The position numbers and the translations under genes were made by a program. The notes under the pieces are model-generated. The model ran no database searches and was not told the DNA's origin. It was given only the letters and a program-made list of their open reading frames with translations. A stretch of 64,000 bases of DNA, taken from positions 62,001-126,000 of the forward strand of contig JASSUH010000001.1 of assembly GCA_031963445.1 (NCBI GenBank), written 5' to 3'. The stretch is from JASSUD01 sp031963445. Lineage in GTDB: Bacteria > Pseudomonadota > Gammaproteobacteria > Burkholderiales > Burkholderiaceae. Each line of letters opens with the position of its first letter. Position 1 is the first letter of the stretch. Below are positions 34,363 to 43,648 of this stretch, piece after piece.

Positions 34363-35403
34363 TTATCGCCCCTTCCCCCGTCGAAACTGCCGTCGATGCC
34401 GAGCGCTCGCCGGGTCATCCTGCACTTCACATTCCAGTGCGGTGCTATAGCCCCCCTCATTGAGGGTATGCGTCACCCGCGCAATCAGCCATGACGTTTT
34501 ATCGATTTCGGGCTTAAAGCCGGTGAGCCTCACTGGCATTTCTGGAAAGAAATCCGCTCGCCCCATTGCAAGAGAAAGGCTTAACGTGGCTTGGCTACGC
34601 TGGATGCGTTGCCATTCGGCTTGTGCTGCGGCTTGTGCCTGAGCACGAGTAGCATATTGCTCTGGCAATACTTTTAAGTTGTGACGATTATCTCCCCCCA
34701 CGATCACTGACTGCCGTTGCGCTGCCTTGAGGCTATGCCAATAGGCACGCACGCCTGCATAGCTTTCGCGCTGCGCGATGTGATAGCGGTGTTGCGTCGT
34801 GTCTTGTCGGCTTAACTTAAGGAGAGGTAAAGGCTTACCGCTCATGGTTTGCGCGGCACCGATCGGCATAAACAGTAAAAGATTTTGTTTGACCGTCATC
34901 ACCGCATCGTAGCGTTGCGCCAGTCGCGTTAAAAAGCTTAAATCGCTTTCGTTGGTTTGATCGATATGGTCTAGATTGATCGTCGAGAAAGCCGCCGCGA
35001 CTTTGGGGGCCAGATGATGGCGGGCGGCGATGGTGTTAACGATGTCGGGTAAGCTGACTTGATGCCAACTTTGCTCACGTCGGGTATGGAGGCTGTCTGT
35101 CAGGGGAGCACTACGCGCCCGCACGGTTATCACATCAGGCGCGCCGCTATGCTCGACTTCATCCACGATAAAGGTGCCTTGCGGGATCAGCCCTGATGCT
35201 GCCCAACCGAGCGCCACCGCCAGCGACACGCCGCGCTCGGGAATGTCTAACCTGCCATCATGATCATCAAACACGACATCTAATTGGTCGGCTTCCTCAG
35301 CGCGACATAAGGTTAAATTCAGACTCGTTAGTCGAGGTGCGATACGAGAAGTGAGATCTTCTTCATTAAGCACAAGCTGATACGCTGGAATAGGATGAGC
35401 CAT
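34363..35403 (-). CDS. D: P2 gpD-like tail/baseplate protein
   Basis: A 346-aa late-control/tail protein of the gpD family, part of the baseplate hub. Recognisable: an N-terminal beta domain with DQLDVVFDDHDGRLDIPERG (about 40-59), the SDLSFLTRLAQRYDAVMTVK block (about 155-175) and a Lys/Arg-rich C-terminus. It is the last gene of the F operon, after U, exactly as in P2. Confidence 0.93.
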   Translation of the reverse strand: MAHPIPAYQLVLNEEDLTSRIAPRLTSLNLTLCRAEEADQLDVVFDDHDGRLDIPERGVSLAVALGWAASGLIPQGTFIVDEVEHSGAPDVITVRARSAPLTDSLHTRREQSWHQVSLPDIVNTIAARHHLAPKVAAAFSTINLDHIDQTNESDLSFLTRLAQRYDAVMTVKQNLLLFMPIGAAQTMSGKPLPLLKLSRQDTTQHRYHIAQRESYAGVRAYWHSLKAAQRQSVIVGGDNRHNLKVLPEQYATRAQAQAAAQAEWQRIQRSQATLSLSLAMGRADFFPEMPVRLTGFKPEIDKTSWLIARVTHTLNEGGYSTALECEVQDDPASARHRRQFRRGKGR

Positions 35404-35406
35404 GAA

Positions 35407-35796
35407 CTAAGCTACTCCGTAATCATCGACCCGCTTCAGCCCTAGCGTAAATTCGATGCGCTGCGCGGTACCGTATAGGGTCAAGTAGCTTTGATTCTGC
35501 GCCAAGGATTCAATTACAAAGTTCCCATAGACCTGCCCTAAGCCATTGACCAGCGGATAAGCTTGTCCGGTTTGTTTCATCACTTCTAAGTAATCAAGCG
35601 AGATCAACATCCCAGTTAATTCTGGCGCGAGTAAACCGGTAAGCGTAATCATCTCTTCGCCTGGGCCGACAGATTGATAGGTTGGCCGCGCACCAATTCT
35701 GGCGGTGCTGGCGTGGCGCCAGGTGGTTTGCCGTTGTAACGTTAGCGGTGCGAGCGTCACTAGGCTAAAGCCAAACGGGCCTAAGGCCATCATCAT
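35407..35796 (-). CDS. U: P2 gpU-like tail protein
   Basis: A 129-aa tail terminator protein of the gpU family. The start MMMALGPFGFSLVTLAPLTL, the WRH segment and GPGEEMITLTGLLAPELTG are typical. It sits between T and D as in P2. Confidence 0.9.
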   Translation of the reverse strand: MMMALGPFGFSLVTLAPLTLQRQTTWRHASTARIGARPTYQSVGPGEEMITLTGLLAPELTGMLISLDYLEVMKQTGQAYPLVNGLGQVYGNFVIESLAQNQSYLTLYGTAQRIEFTLGLKRVDDYGVA

Positions 35797-35808
35797 CTTG
35801 CCGACTCC

Positions 35809-38265
35809 CTAATCGCTAAAGCGTGAAGCGAAGCGAGCGGCTTTAGCCCGCTGGTGTTTATCCAGTTCAGCCCGAACTGCCTGGGCGATCGCCGTGGCGT
35901 CCATGCCGGGCGTGCCTTGAATCGTGACGTTGATCGTGTCTCCATTGATAGGCGTAGGGCTTCTCGCCGTTCTCATCGTCATCGGCTGAGGCTCACTCAT
36001 CGACAGCGGCACCCCGCCTAAGGCCCACGTTGAGAGTGGCGACGCACCGGACGGACTGAGAGGAGCTTTCGCCCAATCCATTAATTTATTCGCGGTACCA
36101 ACGAGGGTTTGTTTCAGCGCGTTCAGCTGTTGCGTAAACCCGATCATGAGCCCTTGCATCCAACCTGCACCAATTTCGATAAAGCGGTCTGTCAGCTGCC
36201 TTAAGCCCTCGGTAAGTTGCTGCCATTTTTCCGTGAGCCAGTCGCCCGCTTCGCTCATCTTTTGTTTGATCTGTTCCCACAATTTGGCAAACATCGGCCC
36301 CAGCTTGTCCCAATTGCGCCAGATATAAAGCGCGCCTAACGCTAGCCCGATGATGACAGCCGTCACAGGATTTGCCGCAATTAACCCCCATAGCCAAGGA
36401 AAGAGGCGACCGACGGCTTTCAATGCCCGTACTACGCCTAACGATTTGATACCCAATGTCGCTAAGCTAAATTTAACAATCGCCAACGGCCCCAGTGCCG
36501 CTGCTAAGGCAATCGTTAACGTGCCGGCTGCCGCTAACACCACGCCTAATGCGGCAAATCCAATCGTTAATAGCTTGGTCACTTTTTCATGCTTTCGCAT
36601 CCATGCGCTCAACTGTTCGATGCCTTTTGTCACTTTATCGAGCGCACGGTTATACAGCGGCAAGACTTGCTCCCCTAAGGCCAACTTCAGGTTATGCAAT
36701 TTACCTAATAAAATAATTTCCTTACCCCGTGCCGTGTTCAACGCGCGTTGATTGAGTGCTTCAATGCCTTCGGCCCCTGCATTCAATTTAGCGCTCTTAT
36801 GAATTTGTGCACGCTGCATAAAGAGGGTCGTAAACAAATTCGACGCTGTGCGATTACTAAAAATCGTCGCAATAACGTCTTTAATTTGATCAGGCTGCGT
36901 AATCCCTTTTTTAGCGAGAGCGGGGAGTAAGACTTGTTCAAGCCATTCGAGCGGAGATTGTTTAAATAATTCTCCGCCTTGCAGTGCACCAGCCTTAAAC
37001 TCTTTGAGCATGCCGATTTTGTTGTAGACCACTTTTTTGGGGTCGATTAATCCCAAGCGTTGCAGCTCTTTGGCGGCTTTAACGGTGGTTTTGCCTTGAT
37101 AGAGATTGCTATACGCCGACATGAGGCCGGTACCTACCGCATGGCCGCCCATCTCTTGCACAAGCGGTTCAAGTTGATAGTAGAACGCATCACTGCGCAT
37201 TTGCTTAGCGGCCACCCCGCCGGTTTGAATCAGTTCCAGCCATTGCTCGGAGCCGACCCGGCCGCCTGTTGCAGTGGATACCTTTTGTGTGAAGTCGGCT
37301 TCAGCTTTAAAGCGTGACTCACTCGCTAATCCGCCGCGTAATTCGATGACCTTGAGCATATTCATGAGTCGCTGCTCATTGGCCGCTGCGTCTTCTCCGC
37401 CGTAAAGCGCTTCATTCGCAAATTTCATTTTAGCGAGCGTCGGGGCTACTAATTTCGCATGCGGTAAATCAGCAAAGACCGTCATGGCATCGCGCACTAG
37501 CGTTAAATTCTCTGCGGTACTGGTGCCGACCGTTTGCATGCCTTGCGCAAATCGAACGGCGTCCGCTGAGATCGCTTTGCCTAAGCCGAGCGCATGGATG
37601 CGTTGAACTTCGGTTTGCGTTTGTTTCGCCTCCCCCAACGTATGACTCACTGAGCCAAGGGCGCGTAAGCCGGTGGTGCGAGTCGCATAACCCCCTACCG
37701 CCAGATGCGCGGCACCGCTTTGCATCTTCTGCATGCGTTCACGAGCGACAGATAATTTTTTTTCGCTCGCAGCGACTGCGTTTAATTTGGCTTGTTGCGA
37801 AGAAAGCGCGGTATTCGTGGCACTGATATCGGTACGCAGCCGGCGCTCATGTTCGCCTAATCGGCCCGTCTGAACGCCAGCCGTCGTAAGTCGATTCTGC
37901 AAGGCTTTAAGCTGACTGCCTTGGATTTGATAGTGTTGGCTGAGTTGGGTAACAGCAATGCTGGCTTGACTAAACTTGCGCGTCATCGCCACTGTCGGCG
38001 CATCGCTGGCTTTGATGCGCTCACTCAGGGCTTGCAAACGCTGCTGCGCCGTTTTAAGGGCTTCCGAAGTCTGCCGCATGCCGTCTCGTAAAGACCGAAA
38101 CGAGGCTAACTCCTTTTGTGCGCGATTGAGTGCTTTTAGGCGCTCGTGCGACGTTTTAAAAGATTGCGCGAGTTGGCGGTTTCCCTGCAACACTGCCTTA
38201 AGTGGCTTCGTAGCGCGGTCGATCACATCAAATAACACGCGCAGTTTTAGCTCATTCTGACTCAT
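35809..38265 (-). CDS. T: P2 gpT-like tail tape measure protein
   Basis: An 818-aa tail-length protein that spans the tail tube and takes part in DNA ejection. A long helical and coiled-coil N-terminal half (about 1-170), the conserved QTGGVAAKQMRSDAFYYQLEPL region (in part, near 350-370), and hydrophobic segments around 565-655 are seen. The length is close to P2 gpT (815 aa). The ATG lies inside the end of the E' frame. Confidence 0.93.
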   Translation of the reverse strand: MSQNELKLRVLFDVIDRATKPLKAVLQGNRQLAQSFKTSHERLKALNRAQKELASFRSLRDGMRQTSEALKTAQQRLQALSERIKASDAPTVAMTRKFSQASIAVTQLSQHYQIQGSQLKALQNRLTTAGVQTGRLGEHERRLRTDISATNTALSSQQAKLNAVAASEKKLSVARERMQKMQSGAAHLAVGGYATRTTGLRALGSVSHTLGEAKQTQTEVQRIHALGLGKAISADAVRFAQGMQTVGTSTAENLTLVRDAMTVFADLPHAKLVAPTLAKMKFANEALYGGEDAAANEQRLMNMLKVIELRGGLASESRFKAEADFTQKVSTATGGRVGSEQWLELIQTGGVAAKQMRSDAFYYQLEPLVQEMGGHAVGTGLMSAYSNLYQGKTTVKAAKELQRLGLIDPKKVVYNKIGMLKEFKAGALQGGELFKQSPLEWLEQVLLPALAKKGITQPDQIKDVIATIFSNRTASNLFTTLFMQRAQIHKSAKLNAGAEGIEALNQRALNTARGKEIILLGKLHNLKLALGEQVLPLYNRALDKVTKGIEQLSAWMRKHEKVTKLLTIGFAALGVVLAAAGTLTIALAAALGPLAIVKFSLATLGIKSLGVVRALKAVGRLFPWLWGLIAANPVTAVIIGLALGALYIWRNWDKLGPMFAKLWEQIKQKMSEAGDWLTEKWQQLTEGLRQLTDRFIEIGAGWMQGLMIGFTQQLNALKQTLVGTANKLMDWAKAPLSPSGASPLSTWALGGVPLSMSEPQPMTMRTARSPTPINGDTINVTIQGTPGMDATAIAQAVRAELDKHQRAKAARFASRFSD

Positions 38266-38428
38266 CTTTTTCGACTCGCAAACGCGCTTCTTCGCGCCAC
38301 ATCATCAGCTCATTAAGACTCATACTTTGCAAGGACTCTAAAGACCAATGAAAAACCATCGCAACATCCGCTATTGCACTTTCTACTCGGTTGGGTAAGC
38401 CATATTGGTTTGCAGCGCTTTCGGCAAT
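38252..38428 (-). CDS. gpE' extension read by -1 frameshift from gpE
   Basis: After the slippery T TTT TTA at 38,434-38,428, the -1 frame is open with no stop to the TGA at 38,254-38,252. It encodes the GpE-family tail end, MVFHWSLESLQSMSLNELMM and then WREEARLRVEK. This frame overlaps the gpT start. In P2 the same arrangement yields gpE+E', a tail assembly chaperone. The product should be about 86 residues of gpE followed by about 58 residues of E'. Confidence 0.85.
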   Translation of the reverse strand: MAESAANQYGLPNRVESAIADVAMVFHWSLESLQSMSLNELMMWREEARLRVEKDESE

Positions 38429-38691
38429 AAAAAACTCGCAAACGCGCCCCCCAATTGAACTAAATCGGCCGGGTCAAGTTGGCCAATATCAGCTTCCGTG
38501 AGCGTGGGGGTTGATATACGAGGTAATACACGTTGCAGTGCCTCGACATCTAAACTGACTAAAGCGGATAACGAAGTGCCACGTAATTCGCCGGTGATAG
38601 GTTTACGTAGCGTGATCTCTTTAATCACCTGCTCGCCGCGTTGCAGGGGGCTATCGAGTTGAATCGTTTGTGCTGATGGGGTATTTGCCAT
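38383..38691 (-). CDS. E: P2 gpE-like tail assembly chaperone
   Basis: A 102-aa protein of the gpE family: an N-terminal Gln-Thr-Ile-Gln-Leu-Asp start, LRKPITGELRG (about 29-39) and LTEADIGQLDPADLVQLGG. It helps load the tape measure. In most copies translation ends at TAG (38,385); a fraction should shift to the E' frame at the slippery site about 15 codons earlier. Confidence 0.9.
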   Translation of the reverse strand: MANTPSAQTIQLDSPLQRGEQVIKEITLRKPITGELRGTSLSALVSLDVEALQRVLPRISTPTLTEADIGQLDPADLVQLGGAFASFLLPKALQTNMAYPTE

Positions 38692-38713
38692 TGCTGACTC
38701 CTAAAAATGTGAA

Positions 38714-39223
38714 CTACAGCCCAATGGCTTTGCGTACTTCTGCGAGACGGTCAGTGCCATTCACCTTTTCAATGAAATTGACACAATCGATTTCAATGAT
38801 GTCTTCGCCATTGATCGTCAGCTTGTAATAACTGAGTACCGTTGACACTTTAAAGGTGGTGTCATCAGCCAGTTTTGCGGTACCAAAATCAATTTCTTTA
38901 TGCCGTCCGCGCAAGTTAATTTCGATGGCATCCACGGCGGCGGTATCTTCACGTTGATACGCTCCCGCAAAACGTAGTGCCACGCCATGATGCGTAGCCA
39001 TCCCATATTGATTCAATACCTCTCGCATCAGGCCGCCACACGTCCATTCGATTTCTAGTGCTTCTTGACCTAAATCAATCTGTACTGGACCATTCATTCC
39101 ACCGCCTCGGTATTCCTCCATTTTGCGGGTGAGTTTAGGGAGCGTCACTTCGAGCACTTGGCCGACATAGCTGTTGCCATCGTTAAACAAGTTCATGTTT
39201 TTGAGTTTGCGGGGGAGTGCCAT
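38714..39223 (-). CDS. FII: P2 gpFII-like major tail tube protein
   Basis: A 169-aa tail tube protein. The start MALPRKLKNMNLFNDGNSYVG is nearly universal in the family and is preceded by a GGAG site, so the 12-codon in-frame upstream extension is not used. Also seen: VTLPKLTRKMEEYRGGGM and the LRGRHKEIDFG strand. Confidence 0.95.
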   Translation of the reverse strand: MALPRKLKNMNLFNDGNSYVGQVLEVTLPKLTRKMEEYRGGGMNGPVQIDLGQEALEIEWTCGGLMREVLNQYGMATHHGVALRFAGAYQREDTAAVDAIEINLRGRHKEIDFGTAKLADDTTFKVSTVLSYYKLTINGEDIIEIDCVNFIEKVNGTDRLAEVRKAIGL

Positions 39224-39236
39224 TTTTGTCTTCTCC

Positions 39237-40409
39237 TCAAGCCGTGATTCGTTGAGCAAAATCCGCCAGATAATGATCGGTAATGCGTTGACGTAGCATC
39301 AAATTTTCTAACGGTGGCACGGGGGTAAAGTCGTAATCAATCTGAAGCTTTCCGCTTTTCAGCGAGTCTTTTGTATTGGCGGTGTCGTCATACCAGGCCG
39401 AGCCATCGATCAAATATCCTTGGGTTTTCCATTCTCTAAATTTCGCATTAATTCCTTCGATCACATCTCGTACGAGAGACGGATGCAGCGGCAGATCAAT
39501 CGCCCACAAATGCGCCTCAGCCATCGTGTCGGCTAGCACTTGGGCAGTACGGGTGCTGTTCTCAAAAGCAAAGAGCGAGTCGCTTGAGGTCGTGCGACTG
39601 CCCCAAAACCGATAGCCCTGTTGCTGAATAAGGGTTGTCACTTCGTGCTCATTCAAATAACCAGCATCGGTCGCTGGGTTTTGCAAATCCCAAAAGACAT
39701 CCTGAGAAATGCCAGTAACACCATTCACCGTGACATTCGATAAGGTTTTATGCCAGCCGGTTTCTTCATCGATCTTGGCGCGCAGACCTAGGGCGGCCGC
39801 CGTGGCTGCTATCGGCATCGATTTATTTTTACTGGTGTCCCAATTCACAAAATCAGGCCAGATCACCATGAGTTCACGTTGGCCAAAATTCTTGCGATAA
39901 GTGGCCGCTTCTTCTTTGGTTTTGGCGCCATAGGCGGAGACATAAGCAAAACCGCGTAGCTTTTGCGCGAGTGAGGCTAAGGCAGTGGCTACGGGTAAAG
40001 AATCCAACCCTGGCGCCCCTAAAATCCTTGGTTTCACTTGGAGGCGAGATTGCGCAATCAGTAAGGCTTGCAAGCCGGTGTATTGGCCTTTGGCGTTCAC
40101 CGTGCCAATCACGTTAGAGGTCGTTTCCGCTTCATCTTTGCCTTCATTGACGCGCACGACAATCGTTAAAGGCTGGGTTTGCGCGGCGATAGCTTCAAGC
40201 GTGCGGGCGAGTGTACCTTTGGTGCCGGCTTTGCCGATGGCTGTCATTAGATTAGTGAGAAGAACAGGAGTATTCAGCGGGAAGGCTTGGGCATCTGCAT
40301 CACTCGCGATAGCCACCAGGCCAACGACGGCCGTGGAAACGGTGCGAATGGGGCGGCTACCTTCATTGATTTCGATAACCCGCACGCCGTGGTGATAGTC
40401 AGCTGGCAT
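39237..40409 (-). CDS. FI: P2 gpFI-like tail sheath protein
   Basis: A 390-aa contractile sheath subunit. Typical blocks: YHHGVRVIEINEGSRPIRTV (residues 4-23), FAYVSAYGAKTKEEAATYR, a GYRFWGSRT turn, and the C-terminal RDVIEGINAKFREWKTQGYL and YDFTPVPPLENL region. The length matches P2 FI (396 aa). Confidence 0.95.
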   Translation of the reverse strand: MPADYHHGVRVIEINEGSRPIRTVSTAVVGLVAIASDADAQAFPLNTPVLLTNLMTAIGKAGTKGTLARTLEAIAAQTQPLTIVVRVNEGKDEAETTSNVIGTVNAKGQYTGLQALLIAQSRLQVKPRILGAPGLDSLPVATALASLAQKLRGFAYVSAYGAKTKEEAATYRKNFGQRELMVIWPDFVNWDTSKNKSMPIAATAAALGLRAKIDEETGWHKTLSNVTVNGVTGISQDVFWDLQNPATDAGYLNEHEVTTLIQQQGYRFWGSRTTSSDSLFAFENSTRTAQVLADTMAEAHLWAIDLPLHPSLVRDVIEGINAKFREWKTQGYLIDGSAWYDDTANTKDSLKSGKLQIDYDFTPVPPLENLMLRQRITDHYLADFAQRITA

Positions 40410-40430
40410 CGTGATTTTCCTTACGTTGGA

Positions 40431-40973
40431 TTAAGCGGGAATGCGGCGTTTAAAAGGACTGACGGTGAAGCACAACGGGATACGGGCATAGTGTTGCCAA
40501 TTCGGCATTTCCCAGCCGTTACCGTCCCATCGATTCCACGCTTTCCAACCGAGTTTCAGCATGCCAAAACGACCGTGGTAATAAAGATTAAAACCGTTGC
40601 CAATCGCGAAGAAGAGGACAAGTTCGGGTGTCTCTGTGTAGTAGAGCACGCGCCATTCTTCAGGATTGAACGGCAAGCCAAACAGCCAATAATCAAAGCC
40701 ATAAGCGGGATTGCGATAAAGCCAATAAACGCGTGAGAGATAGCGTTTAAAAGGAGATGCGCCCCACGATGAATCAAGATAGCCGCCTTGCCACGCTTCA
40801 TTAAGTGAGGCGTCGAACGGCTGAAACCACTTCAGCCAACGCGGGAGATTGCCTTGCTCATCGATGAACAACGGCGCCCACCAGTTCACCGCGAGCATGG
40901 CAAAGAGCGTGGCAAGCAATGACGCGAGCGCCAAATAGGGATAAAGGGCAGATCGAATAATAAGTTGCCGCAT
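40431..40973 (-). CDS. Unknown Trp/Tyr-rich phage protein in the Z/fun position
   Basis: A 180-aa protein with one N-terminal membrane helix (about 10-32) and an unusual aromatic content (about 13 Trp). The pattern FKRYLSRVYWLYRNPAYGFDY resembles a group of uncharacterised phage proteins (possibly DUF7338). It sits between the tail fibre gene and the sheath gene. In P2 the fibre chaperone G and the lysogenic conversion gene Z/fun are there, so this could be a conversion gene. No fibre chaperone of the G type is visible. Confidence 0.5.
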   Translation of the reverse strand: MRQLIIRSALYPYLALASLLATLFAMLAVNWWAPLFIDEQGNLPRWLKWFQPFDASLNEAWQGGYLDSSWGASPFKRYLSRVYWLYRNPAYGFDYWLFGLPFNPEEWRVLYYTETPELVLFFAIGNGFNLYYHGRFGMLKLGWKAWNRWDGNGWEMPNWQHYARIPLCFTVSPFKRRIPA

Positions 40974-41017
40974 TTTTTACTCTCGTTGGGAAAGCTTAGT
41001 TGGAAAACTTAGGCGAG

Positions 41018-42046
41018 CTAATATTTAATGCAGATGAGCACCGCCACATTGCGCGGTCGTGTTTCGTTGCCCCCGGTTTTGTGAATTGTTATTGCATGCT
41101 GATGCGCACCGTCATCATTAATATTGTGTTGGTGAATACCATCAGGCTGTGTTCGGGCATCTTTGCCATAAACGCTATTGAGGTCAGTTCCGCCACCGCC
41201 GCCACCTCCCGCAAACCTAGCATCTAAAGCATGCGTATGTTCTCCATTCGTCGAAGTTGCGCCGCCATGATTGTGTCCGCCGGCTTCTGCTATCGAAGCT
41301 TCGTGAGTGTGCTTCGCTAAGCTATCCGCTTGATGACTTCCAAATACGCGCTCAGCATCGATGCCTCGGCCGTTATCCCAACCACGGATAAATTCGCCGC
41401 GACAGTCCGGCAAATTAAACGTGGTTTCACCATCGCCTTCACCAAAGCAAGTCCCAATGGCTTCAAACAAGGCCGCGTAGGTATGACGTGAGATAGCCTC
41501 CCCATCGCAGATTAAATAACCTGCCGGTGCGGTAGGATGCGCAAAGAATCGCAACGTACCCGGTGTCACCGCTTGGCTAATCGCTATATCAACATACTGG
41601 CGTGTGGCGAGCACGATCGCTGGGTCAATCTTGAGTTCAACGACATCGGTACTGGTGACGCTTAGCACTAAGCGAATAATTTGGGTTCGCCCTGAACCTT
41701 CAGCCAACTTGGGTTTATAAGTGGGTGGGCAATTGGCAATCGCGCATAAGTCGCCGTCTTCATCAAATAAGCCAATCTCACGTATCCACCAGCCGCCCTC
41801 ATCTTCAGGAATGATTTGTTCGGCGACGAGCTGATGCGTATTAATAGGGTCAACAAAGAGCGTATTAATCGCGGCACGTCGTTGTTCATTCACTAAGCTT
41901 GTTTGCTGGCGATCAGGTTGAGGTAACGCATCGCCGCCGTCTCCGACGGCCATCTCAGTGAGCTTGAGGGTCGTTTTATTCGCGATGGCTTGGGCGAGTT
42001 TGGCTTCGCCTTGATCGGTGAGGAGAGCAAAGTAAATAGGTTTCAT
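41018..42046 (-). CDS. H: P2 gpH-like tail fibre protein
   Basis: A 342-aa receptor-binding fibre protein. The N-terminus is the baseplate-attachment domain (YFALLTDQGEAKLAQAIANK, KLTEMAVGDGG). The centre has a phage-collar domain (PAGYLICDGEAISRHTYAAL, GDGETTFNLPDCRGEFIRGW). The C-terminus is His/Gly-rich, with HTHEAS, HNHGG and HTHAL followed by a Gly7 run, as in other collar-type fibres. At half the length of P2 H, it is a short fibre. The true start is the ATG overlapping the gpI stop (TGATG). Confidence 0.9.
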   Translation of the reverse strand: MKPIYFALLTDQGEAKLAQAIANKTTLKLTEMAVGDGGDALPQPDRQQTSLVNEQRRAAINTLFVDPINTHQLVAEQIIPEDEGGWWIREIGLFDEDGDLCAIANCPPTYKPKLAEGSGRTQIIRLVLSVTSTDVVELKIDPAIVLATRQYVDIAISQAVTPGTLRFFAHPTAPAGYLICDGEAISRHTYAALFEAIGTCFGEGDGETTFNLPDCRGEFIRGWDNGRGIDAERVFGSHQADSLAKHTHEASIAEAGGHNHGGATSTNGEHTHALDARFAGGGGGGGTDLNSVYGKDARTQPDGIHQHNINDDGAHQHAITIHKTGGNETRPRNVAVLICIKY

Positions 42047-42738
42047 CAGGTGCAACGTAAAATATCGATGGTGTGAACAGCACTCGCCCAATTGAGAAGA
42101 CCGAGCGTTGAGCGTGGTTGAGATAAAAAAAAGCAATGCAAGGTATCCATTGTGTGGACAGCGCTGCGCCAAGTGGGCGCCCCCTCACTAGAGATGGTCT
42201 GAGGGGTATAGGCGTAAACGGTAAGGATGTCGCCATGCAGACTCGCTAGGCCTGCGCGTAGCACGCCGGCGGTATCAAATGTCAGACTCAGCTCGATTAA
42301 ATGACGGCTAACGGGTTTGACTTCTTCAATCAGTCGTTCAATTTCACGGCGGGTTAACTCGCTGGTTCCCTGTTGGGTCGAGAGGGTCAGACGGAAGGTG
42401 CCTGGCCGTTCTGGCGGGTTGTGTTGCCACCACTCCGTTATCTCAAGGCGATAGCCCAAGGGGCCGAGAACTTGGCGTAAAGCCCAAAGCGTGCCTTTAC
42501 GTTGGTGCATCAAGCAGGACGCTTGAATCACGGCGCGCTTGGTCGCCTCAGGCCAACGGCTATCCCAATAGTTCACCGATAAGCTCCACGCGAGATAAGG
42601 CAGTAAGGAAGCGGGACACGTAGCGGGTTGCCATAAGTCACGCAACGGTATCGATAAATCCGCCATCCCCGCGCAAGCTTGAGCGGTCGCCCGTTCAAGC
42701 GACGTGGCATTGGGGGGCAATAAAGACTCAATCATCAT
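42046..42738 (-). CDS. I: P2 gpI-like baseplate protein
   Basis: A 230-aa tail protein of the gpI family: LLPPNATSLERATAQACAGM (5-24), LPYLAWSLSVNYWD and ERPGTFRLTLST are diagnostic. The C-terminus carries a short tandem repeat, WRSAVHTMDTL and WASAVHTIDIL (about 191-201 and 217-227), beyond the usual family end. Confidence 0.9.
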   Translation of the reverse strand: MMIESLLPPNATSLERATAQACAGMADLSIPLRDLWQPATCPASLLPYLAWSLSVNYWDSRWPEATKRAVIQASCLMHQRKGTLWALRQVLGPLGYRLEITEWWQHNPPERPGTFRLTLSTQQGTSELTRREIERLIEEVKPVSRHLIELSLTFDTAGVLRAGLASLHGDILTVYAYTPQTISSEGAPTWRSAVHTMDTLHCFFLSQPRSTLGLLNWASAVHTIDILRCT

Positions 42739-43648
42739 CCCGCCCGGTTTTGAGCGTGGCTTGCGTGCAAAAAGCAGCCTGGGTCGCTTGAATCAGTAAA
42801 TCTTCGGCAGGAGCGGTTAACGTGACTTGTTGAACACCCTCGACATGGAGCGCAGCAAAGATCGCCGAACGTCGAATGTCCCGCCCTAAGCGGCGCTGTT
42901 GAGTCACATAGTTAATTAAGCGTGCGTTGGCTTGCGCCAAAATAGGCTCAGTCTCTGGCCCGTGCATGAGGTGAAGCGTTGCCTTAACCTCATACGAAAT
43001 AATCTCAGCGGATTGCACAGTGAGTCTGTCGCCAAGCGGTCTAATCGTCTCATCGTTTAACGCGGCGGCTACCGTGTCGAGGAGTGCCTGCGAGGCGGTG
43101 CCATCGCCTTGATTGGCTAAGATCGTGACGATTACCGAGGCCGGGCTAGGACTGATGGCGCTCGCGTCTGACACCTGGCCATCAGCGGCGCGCGCGTGCA
43201 TCACATAGGCGCCTCGTGGCCCCGCCGTTGAAAATCCTTCTAATGCGCCTTGTGTGCGCTCACGCAAAGCGGCGTCTGATTCGAGTACGGCTTCGGTGGG
43301 GGGTAAGGCGTCAGCGTTGGCTGGTTGAATAATCAATCGTTTTATGCCTAACAGCGCGGCGAGATGGTCTAAATCACTGCGCTGGGCATAAGCCAGCATC
43401 ACCCCTTGCGCCGCTTCATTCACGCGCTGACGCAGCAGTAATTCACGATAAGCGCTCTCTTGTAAGAGCATCGTTAACGGTTCGGATTCCAACGCAAGCG
43501 TGGCGGCTAACTCGCTTTGCTGGTCTTGCGGAAGTAACGCAATCAGGGCGGCTTTACGTTGGTCGAAGAGCGTTTCGTAATTCAGTGGCTCGATGACGTC
43601 CGGGGCTGGTAAGCGGGAAAGATCTATCGGGAGGTGCGTATTCATCAA
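42728..43648 (-). CDS. J: P2 gpJ-like baseplate assembly protein
   Basis: A 306-aa baseplate wedge protein (Baseplate_J family). DLSRLPAPDVIEPLNYETLF near the start and an AARAADGQVSDA-like HARAADGQVSDASAISPSPA block (about 151-170) are characteristic. It overlaps W by four bases and I by eleven, as part of one compact operon. Confidence 0.93.
   Translation of the reverse strand: MMNTHLPIDLSRLPAPDVIEPLNYETLFDQRKAALIALLPQDQQSELAATLALESEPLTMLLQESAYRELLLRQRVNEAAQGVMLAYAQRSDLDHLAALLGIKRLIIQPANADALPPTEAVLESDAALRERTQGALEGFSTAGPRGAYVMHARAADGQVSDASAISPSPASVIVTILANQGDGTASQALLDTVAAALNDETIRPLGDRLTVQSAEIISYEVKATLHLMHGPETEPILAQANARLINYVTQQRRLGRDIRRSAIFAALHVEGVQQVTLTAPAEDLLIQATQAAFCTQATLKTGRDDD

Noticed and set aside
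36350..36751. Long antisense frame within the tape measure gene
   Set aside because: A shadow of the gpT frame; no ribosome site.
41170..41230. Repetitive DNA in the tail fibre gene
   Set aside because: It simply encodes a Gly run and His-rich loops common in collar-type fibres.
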